The notes under the pieces: generated by a model
Database searches by the model: none
Told to the model about the DNA's origin: nothing
The model's input: only the letters and a program-made list of their open reading frames with translations
Shown: positions 49,179 to 58,782 of the stretch, piece after piece
How the letters are laid out: each line of letters opens with the position of its first letter
Position numbering within the stretch: position 1 is the first letter of the stretch
Position numbers and translations under genes: made by a program
Assembly (NCBI GenBank): GCA_013180625.2
Contig: SNVD02014915.1
Location: forward strand, 32,150-96,149
DNA length: 64,000 bases
Origin: Boswellia sacra
Taxonomy: Eukaryota > Streptophyta > Magnoliopsida > Sapindales > Burseraceae
Direction: 5' to 3'

Positions 49179-50980
49179 CCTCAGATGCAATTTTTATTTT
49201 GAATTTCCTTTTGGCGTTGCCCCCTACGCTTCTAAGACTATTTTGGAACCCTGAGTGGATGCCTTACGCTTCTAATACATCCGTTATCATTGGATACGTG
49301 AAGTGATGGACAAGCTGTTGACCCAGGCATGGCAACCCAAGAAGGGGGTGAATTGGGTTTTTATTTATAAAAACGGATTTAGAAAACTTTTTCTTGAAAT
49401 ATCAAAATTATTTAAATATTTCTTTAAGAACAAAGGTGAAGAAGATGAAAATAGAATGCAATCAAGAGAATAGCAATAAAGAACAATCACAAGTGCAAGT
49501 TAATGTAAAGAGGATAGGGATAGAGAGAGTGCAAACTCAATTTACGTGGTTCGGCAAACCTTGCCTACGTCCACGGGCTCCTAGCTCCACGAGCTAAGCT
49601 TTCCACTACGTTGTAGAACTCTTTACAACTTGCTTGATGAACAACCTCACCAAGACTTTTTCCTTCAACCCTTGATAACACCACACAAGAGTTCTTCTTG
49701 ATGAACAACCTCACCAAGGCAACTTCCTTCAACCCTTGATAACACCACACCAAGAGTTCTTCTTGATGAACAACCTCACCAAGGCAACTTCCTTCAACTC
49801 TTTATAACACCACACCAAGAGTTCTTCTTGATGAACAACCTCACCAAGGAAACTTCCTTCAACTCTTGATAACACCACATCAAGAGTTCTTCTTGATGAA
49901 CAAACTCACCAAGGAAAGAGTTCTCTCAAGGATAACTTTTATCCTTTACAAGAAGATCTCACTCTCACCACAATACAAAAACAAAGAAAATTTCTACAAC
50001 AAAAGTACAACTCTCTTCAAAGAGTAGATAAAGAATATAAAAGCTCTCTAGACTTGATATTTCTCTTGTTTTTTTGCTTTGATAAAATGCTTGTCTTGTA
50101 CTACTCGAATGCATGGGAGAATGGCTCCTTTTATAGGCAAATGAGATGAACTTAATCAAGTGAAGACACCAACTCCAAATTTTCTGCCCACCATAAAAAC
50201 TGTAATTTTGTCTGCCATTTTTGTCAATGTTTCGTTTGAAATTTGAAACTCTACAAAACATAAAAGATTTGAAAATTTGAATAATCTTTCCAACGCATCA
50301 AGAATCAAGTCATTTGGATATCTGTAGCTCAAGATATGGCCAAAACACCATTCGGTGCTCATGTGACTTGATTTTTCTTTCTTGTGTCAGTCTATCAAAT
50401 TGAATGATAATTCTGTCAGCCTTCCGTTTGAAATTTGAATTTCTTCAAAACATAAAAGATCTGCATATTTGAATAATCTTTCCAAAACATTAAGAATCAA
50501 AGCATTTAGATATCTCTATCTTAAGATATGGCCAAAACACCATTCGGTGCTCATGTGAGTTGATTTTTCTTCTCTATGTCAGTCCACCGAATTGCATGTC
50601 AATTATGTCAGCCTTCCATTTGAAATTTGAATTTCTTCAAAACATATGAAATATGCTTCATTAAGTCCTCTTTCCAATGCCATAAGAATCAAGTTATTTT
50701 GATTTCTTTAGCTCAAGATATATCCAAAAGAGTATTCAGTGCTCATGTCAACTGCTTCCATTTATTTTTCAACTTGCATGATGATTTGGATAACCTTACA
50801 CTTGAAATTTGAATTTCTTTAAAACATATGAAATGTTATAAATTGAGTAAGCTTTCCAAAGGCTTAAGAATCACATCATTTGGACATCTGTAGAGAAATA
50901 TATGACCAATTGATTGAACATTGCTCATGTGTCACATTCCTTGAATCAAACCTTATTCTTAAACTTTGGTGCCTTTAACA

Positions 50981-51715
50981 CGGGTATGGGTTGTGATGGA
51001 TCTACAGGCATGGAAACTTGGTTAGGAGGAGATTGCGAGAGCGAGAAAGCTCGCATAGGGAAGGCCCATGTGAAACGTTCCGTACCCGATTTAGAAAAGC
51101 TCAAACTATAGATTCAGAGCCTAAGCCGGTGAATGAGAATGAGACGAAGGCGAAGCGAAGGTAGAAGCTGCTGAAAAACGTAAGCGCGAGCTAACACTAC
51201 CTTTTAAGTACTTTTCATCCGTAGCTCATTCAGTCTATTCCCTTCTCTAGTATGGGCAACGAGCAAAGCCAGTGGTAGCAACTTCTAATTGGTCAGGTGC
51301 TCTTTTACCTTGAAAAATCATACAGTTACCTCATGGGGAGTTAGCCGCACCTACGAATGATATAAATACTACCGTTGCTTTAGCTTTGCTCACGTCAATA
51401 ACATATTTCTATGCGGGTCTTTCCAAAAAAGGATTAAGTTATTTTAGTAAATACATTCAACCGACTCTAATTCTTTTACCCATTAATATTTTAGAAGATT
51501 TCACAAAACCTTTATCACTGAGTTTTCGACTTTTCGGGAATATATTAGCCGATGAATTAGTAGTTGTTGTTCTTGTTTCTTTAGTACCCTTAGTAGTTCC
51601 TATACCTGTCATGTTCCTTAGATTATTTACAAGTGGTATTCAAGCTCTTATTTTTGCAACTTTAGCTGCGGCTTATATAGGCGAATCTATGGAGGGCCAC
51701 CATTGACTAGTTTTA
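50981..51715 (+). other. Organelle-derived insert (plastid atpI part plus other DNA)
   Basis: The inserted block is absent from the sister LTR copies. Its right part (51281-51706) is the 3' end of plastid atpI. Its left part (50981-51280) is less AT-rich (words such as GAGCGAGAAAGCTCGCATAG) and is not plastid atpI context that I recognise. It looks more like plant mitochondrial DNA, which often contains plastid pieces. The left-part assignment is inference. Confidence 0.7.
51281..51706 (+). pseudogene. atpI: atpI 3' fragment (ATP synthase CF0 subunit a), nuclear copy of plastid DNA
   Basis: Encodes the C-terminal ~140 residues of the plastid ATP synthase a subunit: [46 protein letters not shown] and the terminal [13 protein letters not shown]. 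It includes the Arg helix (SFRLFGN) that conducts protons in working enzymes. The 5' part of the gene is missing. TGA at 51311-51313 replaces a Trp codon after ALLP, so it is dead. Compared with usual atpI there are scattered replacements (for example FLRLF for FLGLF). Confidence 0.93.
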
Positions 51716-51946
51716 TGTAGTCTTCTCCTTAGCTTCAACACTTCATTTTAATAAGCCTCTTCTTGATTTTACAATTATTTAAATGATATTACTCTTGCAC
51801 ATAAATAAACATGTTAGTAAATCACAATGAATCAATGTGTATTGTTATCATCAAAATTATCATGTAGCCTTAGGGCTAACAGTTACAACAGTAACAACAG
51901 TGTACAATCATAACAACCTCATGCAGAGATCCCGATTGATCCTGCT

Positions 51947-52531
51947 ATGAGCGAAGATAAATTGATTCCAATCAAGAAGATGAAAGACAAGGTGAAGCCA
52001 AAGTATAACAAGTTCCTCACAGGAGTCGTCAAGCAGAAATACTTGAAGTACACTTCAAAAAGGAAATTGCAGATGGAAAGGCCAGTGAAGCTGACAGACT
52101 TTAACAACTACGGGTTGAGTGAGCTTCTTGAGTCTATATACTGGACTCGTACTGTAAACAATTTCCTACCCCTTGTGAAGTCGTTAATTCAGGAATTCTA
52201 TGCTAATATCTCTACTTCCATTGATGATCCATAAAGTTATCATTATCATAGAGTATGTTGTAGAAGAAAGTTTGTGAAATTCTCACCGAATGTCGTAAAT
52301 ACATTATTTGATATACAAATAGGAAGTTTGCATTCTTTGGATGAGAATTTTGATATGGCTATAGTGATTAAGGAATTGACTGGTCGAGAAGACATTGATT
52401 GGAATCCGAGGGATGGAATTGACCAGCAATATCTCAAAAAGAAGTATAGGGTGATGCATAAGATTGCACATGTAGAGTTCAAAAAAAAATGTATGTATAT
52501 ATATATTACAAAATTTAGAAACTATACCTAA
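51947..52531 (+). pseudogene. Fragment resembling a plant transposon-associated protein
   Basis: One frame of about 195 codons, interrupted once by TAA at 52232-52234. Residues FLPLVKSLIQEFYANIS followed by RRKFVKFSPNVVNTLFDIQ match the general pattern (VREFYANL, then V-GK-V-FSP--IN-F) of the 'putative plant transposon protein' domain found beside LTR retrotransposons. It begins right after the LTR at 49316-51881, but no primer site lies between, so belonging to that element is uncertain. Confidence 0.5.
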
Positions 52532-52875
52532 AGGTATTTGAGTAATTTTATTTGAATTTGATGGGCTTTAGACCATGAAGTAGTTGTAAAACCATGTTTA
52601 AATAAATGAGAATTGGGTTGGATTATAGTTGTGGGCTTGTGTTAGAATTTGGTAATGATTAAATGGATTTGGAAAAATAAGTCGACTTAGGCCCATGATT
52701 TAAGGCCTTGTATAAATAAGAGACATTAGGGTTCCAAAAGGGGAGGATTTTTCTTTCATTTGGCTATAGAAGAGGAGAGTCTTACGGCTAAAGGGAGAGA
52801 GAGAGAATAAGGAGAAGAAGAAAAAGGGAAGGAAGAAAAATAGAGGAAAAGAAGGGAAAAATCAAAGAGGTGTAT
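52532..52875. other. Short non-coding stretch, promoter/leader-like
   Basis: Contains TATAAATAAGAGACATTAGGG and then a purine-rich (GAGAGAGA, GAAGAAGAAAAAGG) leader-like run. This is the layout of a plant promoter or of the end of another LTR, cut by the gypsy LTR at 52876. Confidence 0.35.
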
Positions 52876-54283
52876 TGATAAGTGTCTATTTATATATCAT
52901 TTTCATATCAATTCGTCCATGTTTCTTTGCTATATTCCTTGGTATTTTTATGTTTTTGTGTGTTTTTGATGTTTGTAGGAGTTCTGGAGCAACTTGCACA
53001 AAAATGGAGTAAAACCCTTCATTTTCACCTCTGCTAGTCAACCATCTTCTCGGATTTAATTGTATTGATATACAATGAACCCGATGACATATCATATACC
53101 GTTGAAAAGCTCTCGAAGTCTACTTTTTGGAGAAATTTACGGTTTATGAATCCATTCAGTGTACCGAAAGTTGTAATCAAAACAGTGTGAGAAGTGTAGA
53201 AATGTAAGTCCACACATCACTGTAGCAAGTATAATACGGGACACTGTAGCACGTTACTGTAGCAGAGTATTTAAACACATTTTAGGGTTTTATTTTCATA
53301 ACTTGAAGAGGGGAGAACGTGGTGGAGGCTGCAGCTTTGGAATTCTTTCATCTCTGGGAGTTCTTGAAGGAGAAAGGAAGCTTGGAAAGAGGAAGAACTA
53401 CAATCCAAAGAGAATTACATCAAATTTGCTAAGTTTTTCCCTTCCCTTTCATTTTCTGGAATGTCTCCATGTTGTATTGTATTTACCACGTTCTTAAACA
53501 TGTGTAACTGAATCTGAAATGGTTGAGGGTGATTTCAAAGCCCCTGATATGGTTTTTGTAAGTTGATTGTGTAAGGAATTGTTATCCAATTCTCTAATTG
53601 ACGTTGCTTGTATTCTCCCATATTTAATGCTTATGATTGCTTGCTGATTGTATTTGAGTGGCCAACTGAATATAATCTGGTTGTGATTTATTGCTAGACT
53701 AGAAATCTTGATCCGTAATTGTCTTGAATTTCTAATCATTAGTAGCAAAATTGTGATCAGAGATTGCAATTGGAGAATATAACCTAAGTTAAATAATCAG
53801 AGCTTGTGTGTTTATTGCTTAGATCAACCTATCTTTCTTATCATAATGCATCCATTGAATTAAACTCAGAGAGCTTGTTCTAGGTTGTTAATGGATAGAG
53901 ATTAAATAAAGAGCATGTTTTATTTAACAACAAAGTAAGGAAAGATTGGGATAACAGAGCTTGTTGTTATCTACGGTTGATAACTTCAATGCTGTAATTG
54001 GATTACAATTCTATGTTAATTCACACATTCATATCTTGTGGCAGAGAAAGAACCCTTAACCAAGTGTCTCTCATTGATCTTTCATTCAAATTAACTTCTG
54101 TTTTGTTATTCTTAATTTGCATTCTTATTTCATTTAGTTAATCATTCAACAAAACCCCCCCTGTTTAGTTAATTGTTGCTGGAAATAACAAAATCAATTA
54201 GAATCAATCCTCGTGGGAACGATATCTTACTTATCACTTTATTACTTGTGCGACTAGTATACTTGCTAGTTTCGAACGCATCA
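52876..54283 (+). repeat. Gypsy LTR 1
   Basis: Begins TGATAAGTGTCTATTTA and ends TTCGAACGCATCA (TGAT…ATCA). It aligns along its full length with 60794-62217, differing by scattered substitutions and short indels. Confidence 0.92.
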
Positions 54284-54289
54284 AGTTTT

Positions 54290-54307
54290 TGGCGCCGTTG
54301 CCGGGGA
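54290..54307 (+). other. Primer binding site, tRNA-Asp type
   Basis: TGGCGCCGTTGCCGGGGA is the exact complement of the last 18 bases of plant tRNA-Asp including CCA. It starts six bases after the LTR end and is repeated at 62224-62241 after LTR 2. Confidence 0.93.
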
Positions 54308-54395
54308 TTGATTTTCTAATCGATTTGTTATTTTGTTTTAATTGTTGATTCGTATTTTGTTTGTTTTTCTTTTCTGATTGTTTGTTTTGGGCAAC

Positions 54396-56198
54396 ATGGC
54401 AGTAAATTTCCAACAATTCAGTAGCCAATTTGAGCCACAATTACATTGGAGTGTAAATGAGGTAAGCACTCATAACATTGAACAACAACTTTTTGAATTA
54501 ACTTCTCTTGTGGAAAACATGGCTATAGGACATATGCAGAAATCTTATGCATGTGAGGTATATTCTACCATGGAGCATCCAATCGACATGTATCCAACTT
54601 TACAAAAAGAATATATGGAACAAGCCAATGCCATGGGTGGATTTCCAGGACAAACGAGGCAATGGTATGATCCTTTCTCTAGCACTTACAATGCTGGATG
54701 GGAAGATCAACATAATTTCAGTTACTGAAATCATCAACCAATGACTCCAAATGTGATACCAAATCGGCCACAAAGTTTCAATCAAACTAGAGTGCAGCAA
54801 CCATTTCAAATGCAACCACCACCAATGCCGCATCCAGCACCGCAACCAGCTTCGCAAAACTCAGGTATGTCTCTCGAAGATATTGTTAATGCACTTGCCA
54901 CTAACACAATGCAATTCCAGCAGGAAACGGGGGCAAGTATCCAAAATCTCGCAAATCAAATGGGACAATTGGCTACTAGCATGAGCAAATTCGAGGGCCA
55001 ATGCTCAGAAAAATTATCTTCTCAAACGGTGATCAATCCAAGAGAGAATACTTGTGCGATAACTTTGCAAAGTGGAGAGCAAATTCAAAATGGAGAGCAA
55101 ATGGAAACTGGGGCAAGTATTCAAAACCTGACAAAGAAATCACAAACTGATGAAGGAGATGACATCACTTCCACCATGAACAACACATCATCTTCTAAGG
55201 TAGATCTTAAAACTCAAATTCCTTCTTATTTTACTCCTCCACTTTTTCCTAGCAGATTTGCAAAATTGAAGAAGGAGGAGCAAGAACAAGAAATCCTGGA
55301 AACTTCTCACAAAATCGAGGTAAATATACCACTTCTGGATGCTATCAAGCAAGTACCTCGTTATATAAAATGTCTCAAAGAGTTATGCACCAGCATGAGA
55401 AAGTTAAAAGGAAATGAGAAAGTAAGTGTAGGGGAAAATGTTTCAGCTGTATTGCAAAGAAAAATTCCTCCAAAGTGCAAAGATCCAGGTACATTCACCA
55501 TGCCATGCACCATTGGTAAAACCAAGTTTATGTTAGATTTAGAAGCATCTATTAACATCATGCCATATTCTATTTATGCTTCTTTAAATCTTGGACTTTT
55601 TGCGGAAAATGGTATTACCATTCAGCTTGCTGATCATTTTAATGCATATCCCAAAAGAGTTGTGGAAGATGTGCTTGTGCAGGTGAATCAATTGGTTTTC
55701 CCAGCAAACTTCTTTGTCCTTGAAATAGAGGATGAGACATCTCCTAATCCAACTGCGATTCTGTTACGGAGACCATTCTCGAAAACTGTTAGAACAAAGA
55801 TTGATGTTCATGATGGCACTCTCATCATAGAGTTTGATGGAAAGGTGATATGTTTCAACATTTTTGAGGCAATGAGGTACTCTAGTGACTTACATTCTGT
55901 TTTTGCAGTTGACGTTGTTGATTCTTTGCCACAACAATATTTTGAGTTAACTCGCAAGAATGGAGTGGATGTTGCTATTAGTGAACACATAAGGACAAAA
56001 AGTTTCAAAGAACCAAGAAAGCTGATACAAGTGACTAAAGAAATGGAGGAAGCTATGGCATGCTTAGATGAGACTATAGCTATAATCACAAACAGGTATG
56101 ATGTTTCGTACATTGAATCGCCTTTATCTAATGAGAAACTTCTTCCTTCTGTGATGAAAGCCAATACCTTGGAGCTTACGCTACTTCCAGATTATTGA
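54396..56198 (+). pseudogene. Gypsy gag (C-terminal part) and aspartic protease, copy 1
   Basis: One frame from the ATG at 54396 to TGA at 56198, with a single TGA at 54726-54728. The order is typical of Athila/Tat-like plant gypsy polyproteins: STMEHPIDMYPTLQ (a decayed zinc-knuckle-like region), YNAGWEDQHNFSY, a Gln/Pro-rich linker, ACAITLQSGEQ-type segment, FPSRFAKLKKEEQEQEILE, and the retropepsin-like region with MLDLEASINIMPYS, then IQLADHFNAYP and KIDVHDGTLIIEFDGKV. In active relatives the protease motif is DLGAS; here Gly is Glu. The N-terminal half of gag is missing, and nothing of reverse transcriptase follows the stop. The stop and the Gly-to-Glu change also occur in copy 2. Confidence 0.85.
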
Positions 56199-57111
56199 GG
56201 TCATTGCTTTTCGGTCGCTAAAAAAATGATCCTTTGCTAAGGAGTTACAATAGAATATAGGGCCTTGCACCCACTACAAGAAGAGAAAACGAGTCTCCGA
56301 GTAATTAGCAGTTCACAAACAGATATTAAGGGTGACGATTGCTAACATTCCAAGGGACCCAGCCATATGCTTACCCATTTTTCCTGTGTTGAAGAGGATC
56401 CAAGCACACTACACAAGGGCAAGAGGGATCCTCCCATGATGGAGAACATAACGGTTTCGGGCTTGAGACCCCGTTTTTAAACCAAGAGCGGTCATTGGGA
56501 GGGCAACCAAGTGTGTTTGCAAAATAAATTAAACAAAAAAAAAAAAAACAGAAAAAGAAAAATAAACATGAGGTAATAATGATCAATTTTTGTGTCCGAG
56601 GAGATTCATTTTTCGTATTATAGCCCATCAAATGACCAGGTTTATCTCTCTTTGCCATCTGTCTTATTCGTTTATATATATATATATATATTTTTTACTT
56701 GTTTTTGACTTTTGTTTGCTATTGTGTTGTTATCTCTTTTATGTGTCTTTAGTTTCGTTTCTGCTCTTTTCTTTTCCTTCCTTTTGTTAATTTGATTATT
56801 CTGTGCTTTGAGCTCATTTGTGCAACAGCTTGAGGAAACATCCAAACGGGAGCTGAAGTCATTGCTCAAAGGTTTAAAACGTGCATATCTTGGAGAAACC
56901 CAAAATCAATCGCATTATTGGTAATAGCTCTCCTTTTCTCCTCTTTAATGGATGCCGATATCTTTATGTCAAACCTTCGTAAATATTTCCCTTCACTTCC
57001 TCAAAATGCTGTGTTTTAACATTTACTCAATACGACTGACCTATCTTTGTGCGTTGATGGGCTCCTAAAAACTCGTATGCCTGCGATATCCGATGGCTTT
57101 ACGAAGTCCAA
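56199..57111. other. Retrotransposon interior of unknown origin
   Basis: No reverse transcriptase, RNase H or integrase motif seen. The sequence has poly-A-rich (56536-56560) and (TA)n (56675-56690) patches and no conserved frame. It replaces pol. Confidence 0.5.
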
Positions 57112-57510
57112 GTGAGATTGTCCGGTGAGCCGGACATTAATCTCGTAAAATACATGCCTGGTCTCGGAAAAAGCTACTACGCCAAAAGGCGAAGAGCGAA
57201 AAGGTTACAAGTATGTTATAAATGTGCTAGATGGTATTGTACCCAGACTTGTCGTTCATTAGGTTTTGCGTCCAGGAATAGAGAAGATAAACTTTCATTT
57301 ATTAAGAATGGTTTGAGTAATGAGTCGCCGGATAATGTTTTGTTAACTCTCGAGTCACATTCTTGTGGACTTGTTCAGCGTGAATTGCTTAATCTATGGA
57401 AACATTTTCGTGATGAATTGCAGTGTTATAGTCTAGGGAATCTGACTAAAAACGACCCTGTTTGCCAGTTTATAAGAAAACTGGATGGGAAGCAAATCCC
57501 CGACTCATAG
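57112..57510 (+). CDS. Unrecognised Cys-rich ORF inside the gypsy element
   Basis: 132 codons from ATG; the frame stays open upstream to about 57090, so the start is not certain. A basic stretch (YYAKRRRAKRLQ) precedes the cysteine cluster VCYKCARWYCTQTC (C-2-C, 4, C-3-C), which could bind zinc. Further cysteines occur later (HSCGLVQ, LQCYSLG, PVCQF). No family recognised. It has no introns and lies 0.6 kb upstream of the LOG copy on the same strand, so it may be part of the same acquired DNA or a private ORF of this retrotransposon lineage. Confidence 0.45.
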   Translation: MRLSGEPDINLVKYMPGLGKSYYAKRRRAKRLQVCYKCARWYCTQTCRSLGFASRNREDKLSFIKNGLSNESPDNVLLTLESHSCGLVQRELLNLWKHFRDELQCYSLGNLTKNDPVCQFIRKLDGKQIPDS

Positions 57511-57734
57511 AAGGCGTTTCAGCCGTTACTGGACGTAAAACCAGAGGAAGATGTGAGCCACAATCACAACTACTTTTATATTTGAATGTGTGTTGTTGTT
57601 GTCGAATTTTATTTCTTTCTTGTTTCATTTGATCTGATTATCACTGTTGTTTTTGTGTTGTTGTTGTTTGTTGATTTTGTTTGTTTTAATTTCAAGTTTT
57701 CTTTTTGACAAACCATATGACTACCCTATGGCAT

Positions 57735-57935
57735 AAGTACACGTGGGAGACAAGTGTGGAGGTTTTGTCAACCTCCACCGAAAGTGTATCTCTATTTTTT
57801 ATGCTTCACGTGGGAGACAAGTGTGGGGTTTTTGTCAACCCCCGCCGAAAGTGTATCTCCATTTTCCATGCTTCACGTGGGAGACAAGTGTGTAGGTTTT
57901 GTCAAACCCCACCGAAAGCATATCTCATTTTTGTC
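57735..57935 (+). repeat. Three ~67-bp tandem repeats with G-boxes
   Basis: CACGTGGGAGACAAGTGTG starts at 57740, 57807 and 57874, each followed by TTTGTCAACCCC-like sequence, CCGAAAGTGTATCTC and TTTTTATGCTT. Each unit has the palindrome CACGTG, the core G-box bound by plant bZIP and bHLH factors. The array lies 200-400 bp upstream of the LOG copy. A fourth partial unit may lie at about 57935-57990. Confidence 0.85.
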
Positions 57936-58131
57936 AAATCTTGGGGCGATAAATCTGCATCGAGCAACCCCCACCGAAATTATGTCCCCATGTGTCAAAT
58001 TTGAGAGTTTTACGTGTGTATATATCCATTTTGCATATTCTCAAATGTCATTTAATAACCTGTCTTGCACTTGAATCGCATAATACCTAACGTACATCAT
58101 TGTCTTGCACAAGTTTAGAGCACTTTTAGAA

Positions 58132-58782
58132 ATGGAGAAAACACCAATTCGGCGATTCCAAAATATATGCTTATTTTGTGGATCGCAATTTGGTAAAGAT
58201 GGAGAGTTTACAACAGCAGCTCTTGATCTTGGTAGGACATTAGCTGCGAGGGGTATTCATTTGATTTATGGAGGGGGTAGTCTTGGGCTAATGGGGTGTG
58301 TGTCAACAGCTGCATCCCTAGGAGGGAGCAAGTTCTCGGCATTATCCCTAAACCATTAGCTGTACGAGATATCGTAGGCAACACAATCGGGGAAGAGTTA
58401 CAAGTCTCTAGCATGCATGAGCGTATTGCACATATGATTGTTAAGTCCGATGCATTTTATAGCTTTACCAGGTGGTTATGGCACATTAGAGGAGATATTT
58501 CAAATCACCTCTTGGGCACAGCTAAACATCCATAAAATACCCCTTGGTTTGTTAAATGTCAATAACTTTTTTGATGGTTTGTTGTCTTTTCTTGATCAAG
58601 CTGTAGAAAAAATTTTTATCTCACCATCAGCGAGGCAAATCCTTGTTACAGCTTCAACGGCAGGGGAGTTAATTGACAAACTACAAGAATTCGTCTATTC
58701 GCCTGATCCAACAACAGCTCGGATTGATTGGTTTGGAGAAGGCAATAAGAGGCTTAAACTTGATTTAACACTCCATCTGTAA
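58132..58782 (+). pseudogene. LOG-like: Intronless LOG copy (cytokinin riboside 5'-monophosphate phosphoribohydrolase) in a retrotransposon
   Basis: Continuous similarity to LOG proteins over about 216 residues, the family's full length, with no introns, although plant LOG genes have several. Markers: ICLFCGSQFGKDGEF, the nucleotide-binding IYGGGSLGLMG, IIPKPLAVRDI, SMHERIAHM, the catalytic PGGYGTLEE, WAQLNIHKIPLGLLNV. LOG enzymes cut the ribose phosphate from cytokinin nucleotides to release active cytokinin. Two indels break it: one base lost after 58332 and one T gained at 58455-58458. They cancel, so frame is lost only for about 42 codons and the catalytic motif is back in the starting frame. 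The setting between gag-protease and the 3' LTR suggests capture of a spliced mRNA. Confidence 0.9.

Larger units (their letters stand above)
49316..51881 (+). mobile_element. LTR of the 13794 family carrying an organellar DNA insert
   Basis: It starts TGTTGACCCAGG and ends CCTTAGGGCTAACA. It matches 13794-15633 along its length except for a 735-bp insert at 50981-51715, between CCTTTAACA and TGTAGTCTTC. The flanks CAAGC and GTTAC do not match, so it has no target duplication; recombination with another copy or loss of a flank is likely. The ~64-bp minisatellite occupies about 49630-49920. Confidence 0.88.

Noticed and set aside
51386..51706. Functional plastid atpI, meaning a plastid contig
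   Set aside because: Only the 3' part is present, it has an in-frame TGA at 51311, and it is embedded in a nuclear LTR whose sister copies lack it.
54600..54857. Minus-strand 85-codon frame rich in Trp
   Set aside because: Antisense shadow of the gag Gln/Pro linker, repeated at 62535-62780 with the same cause.
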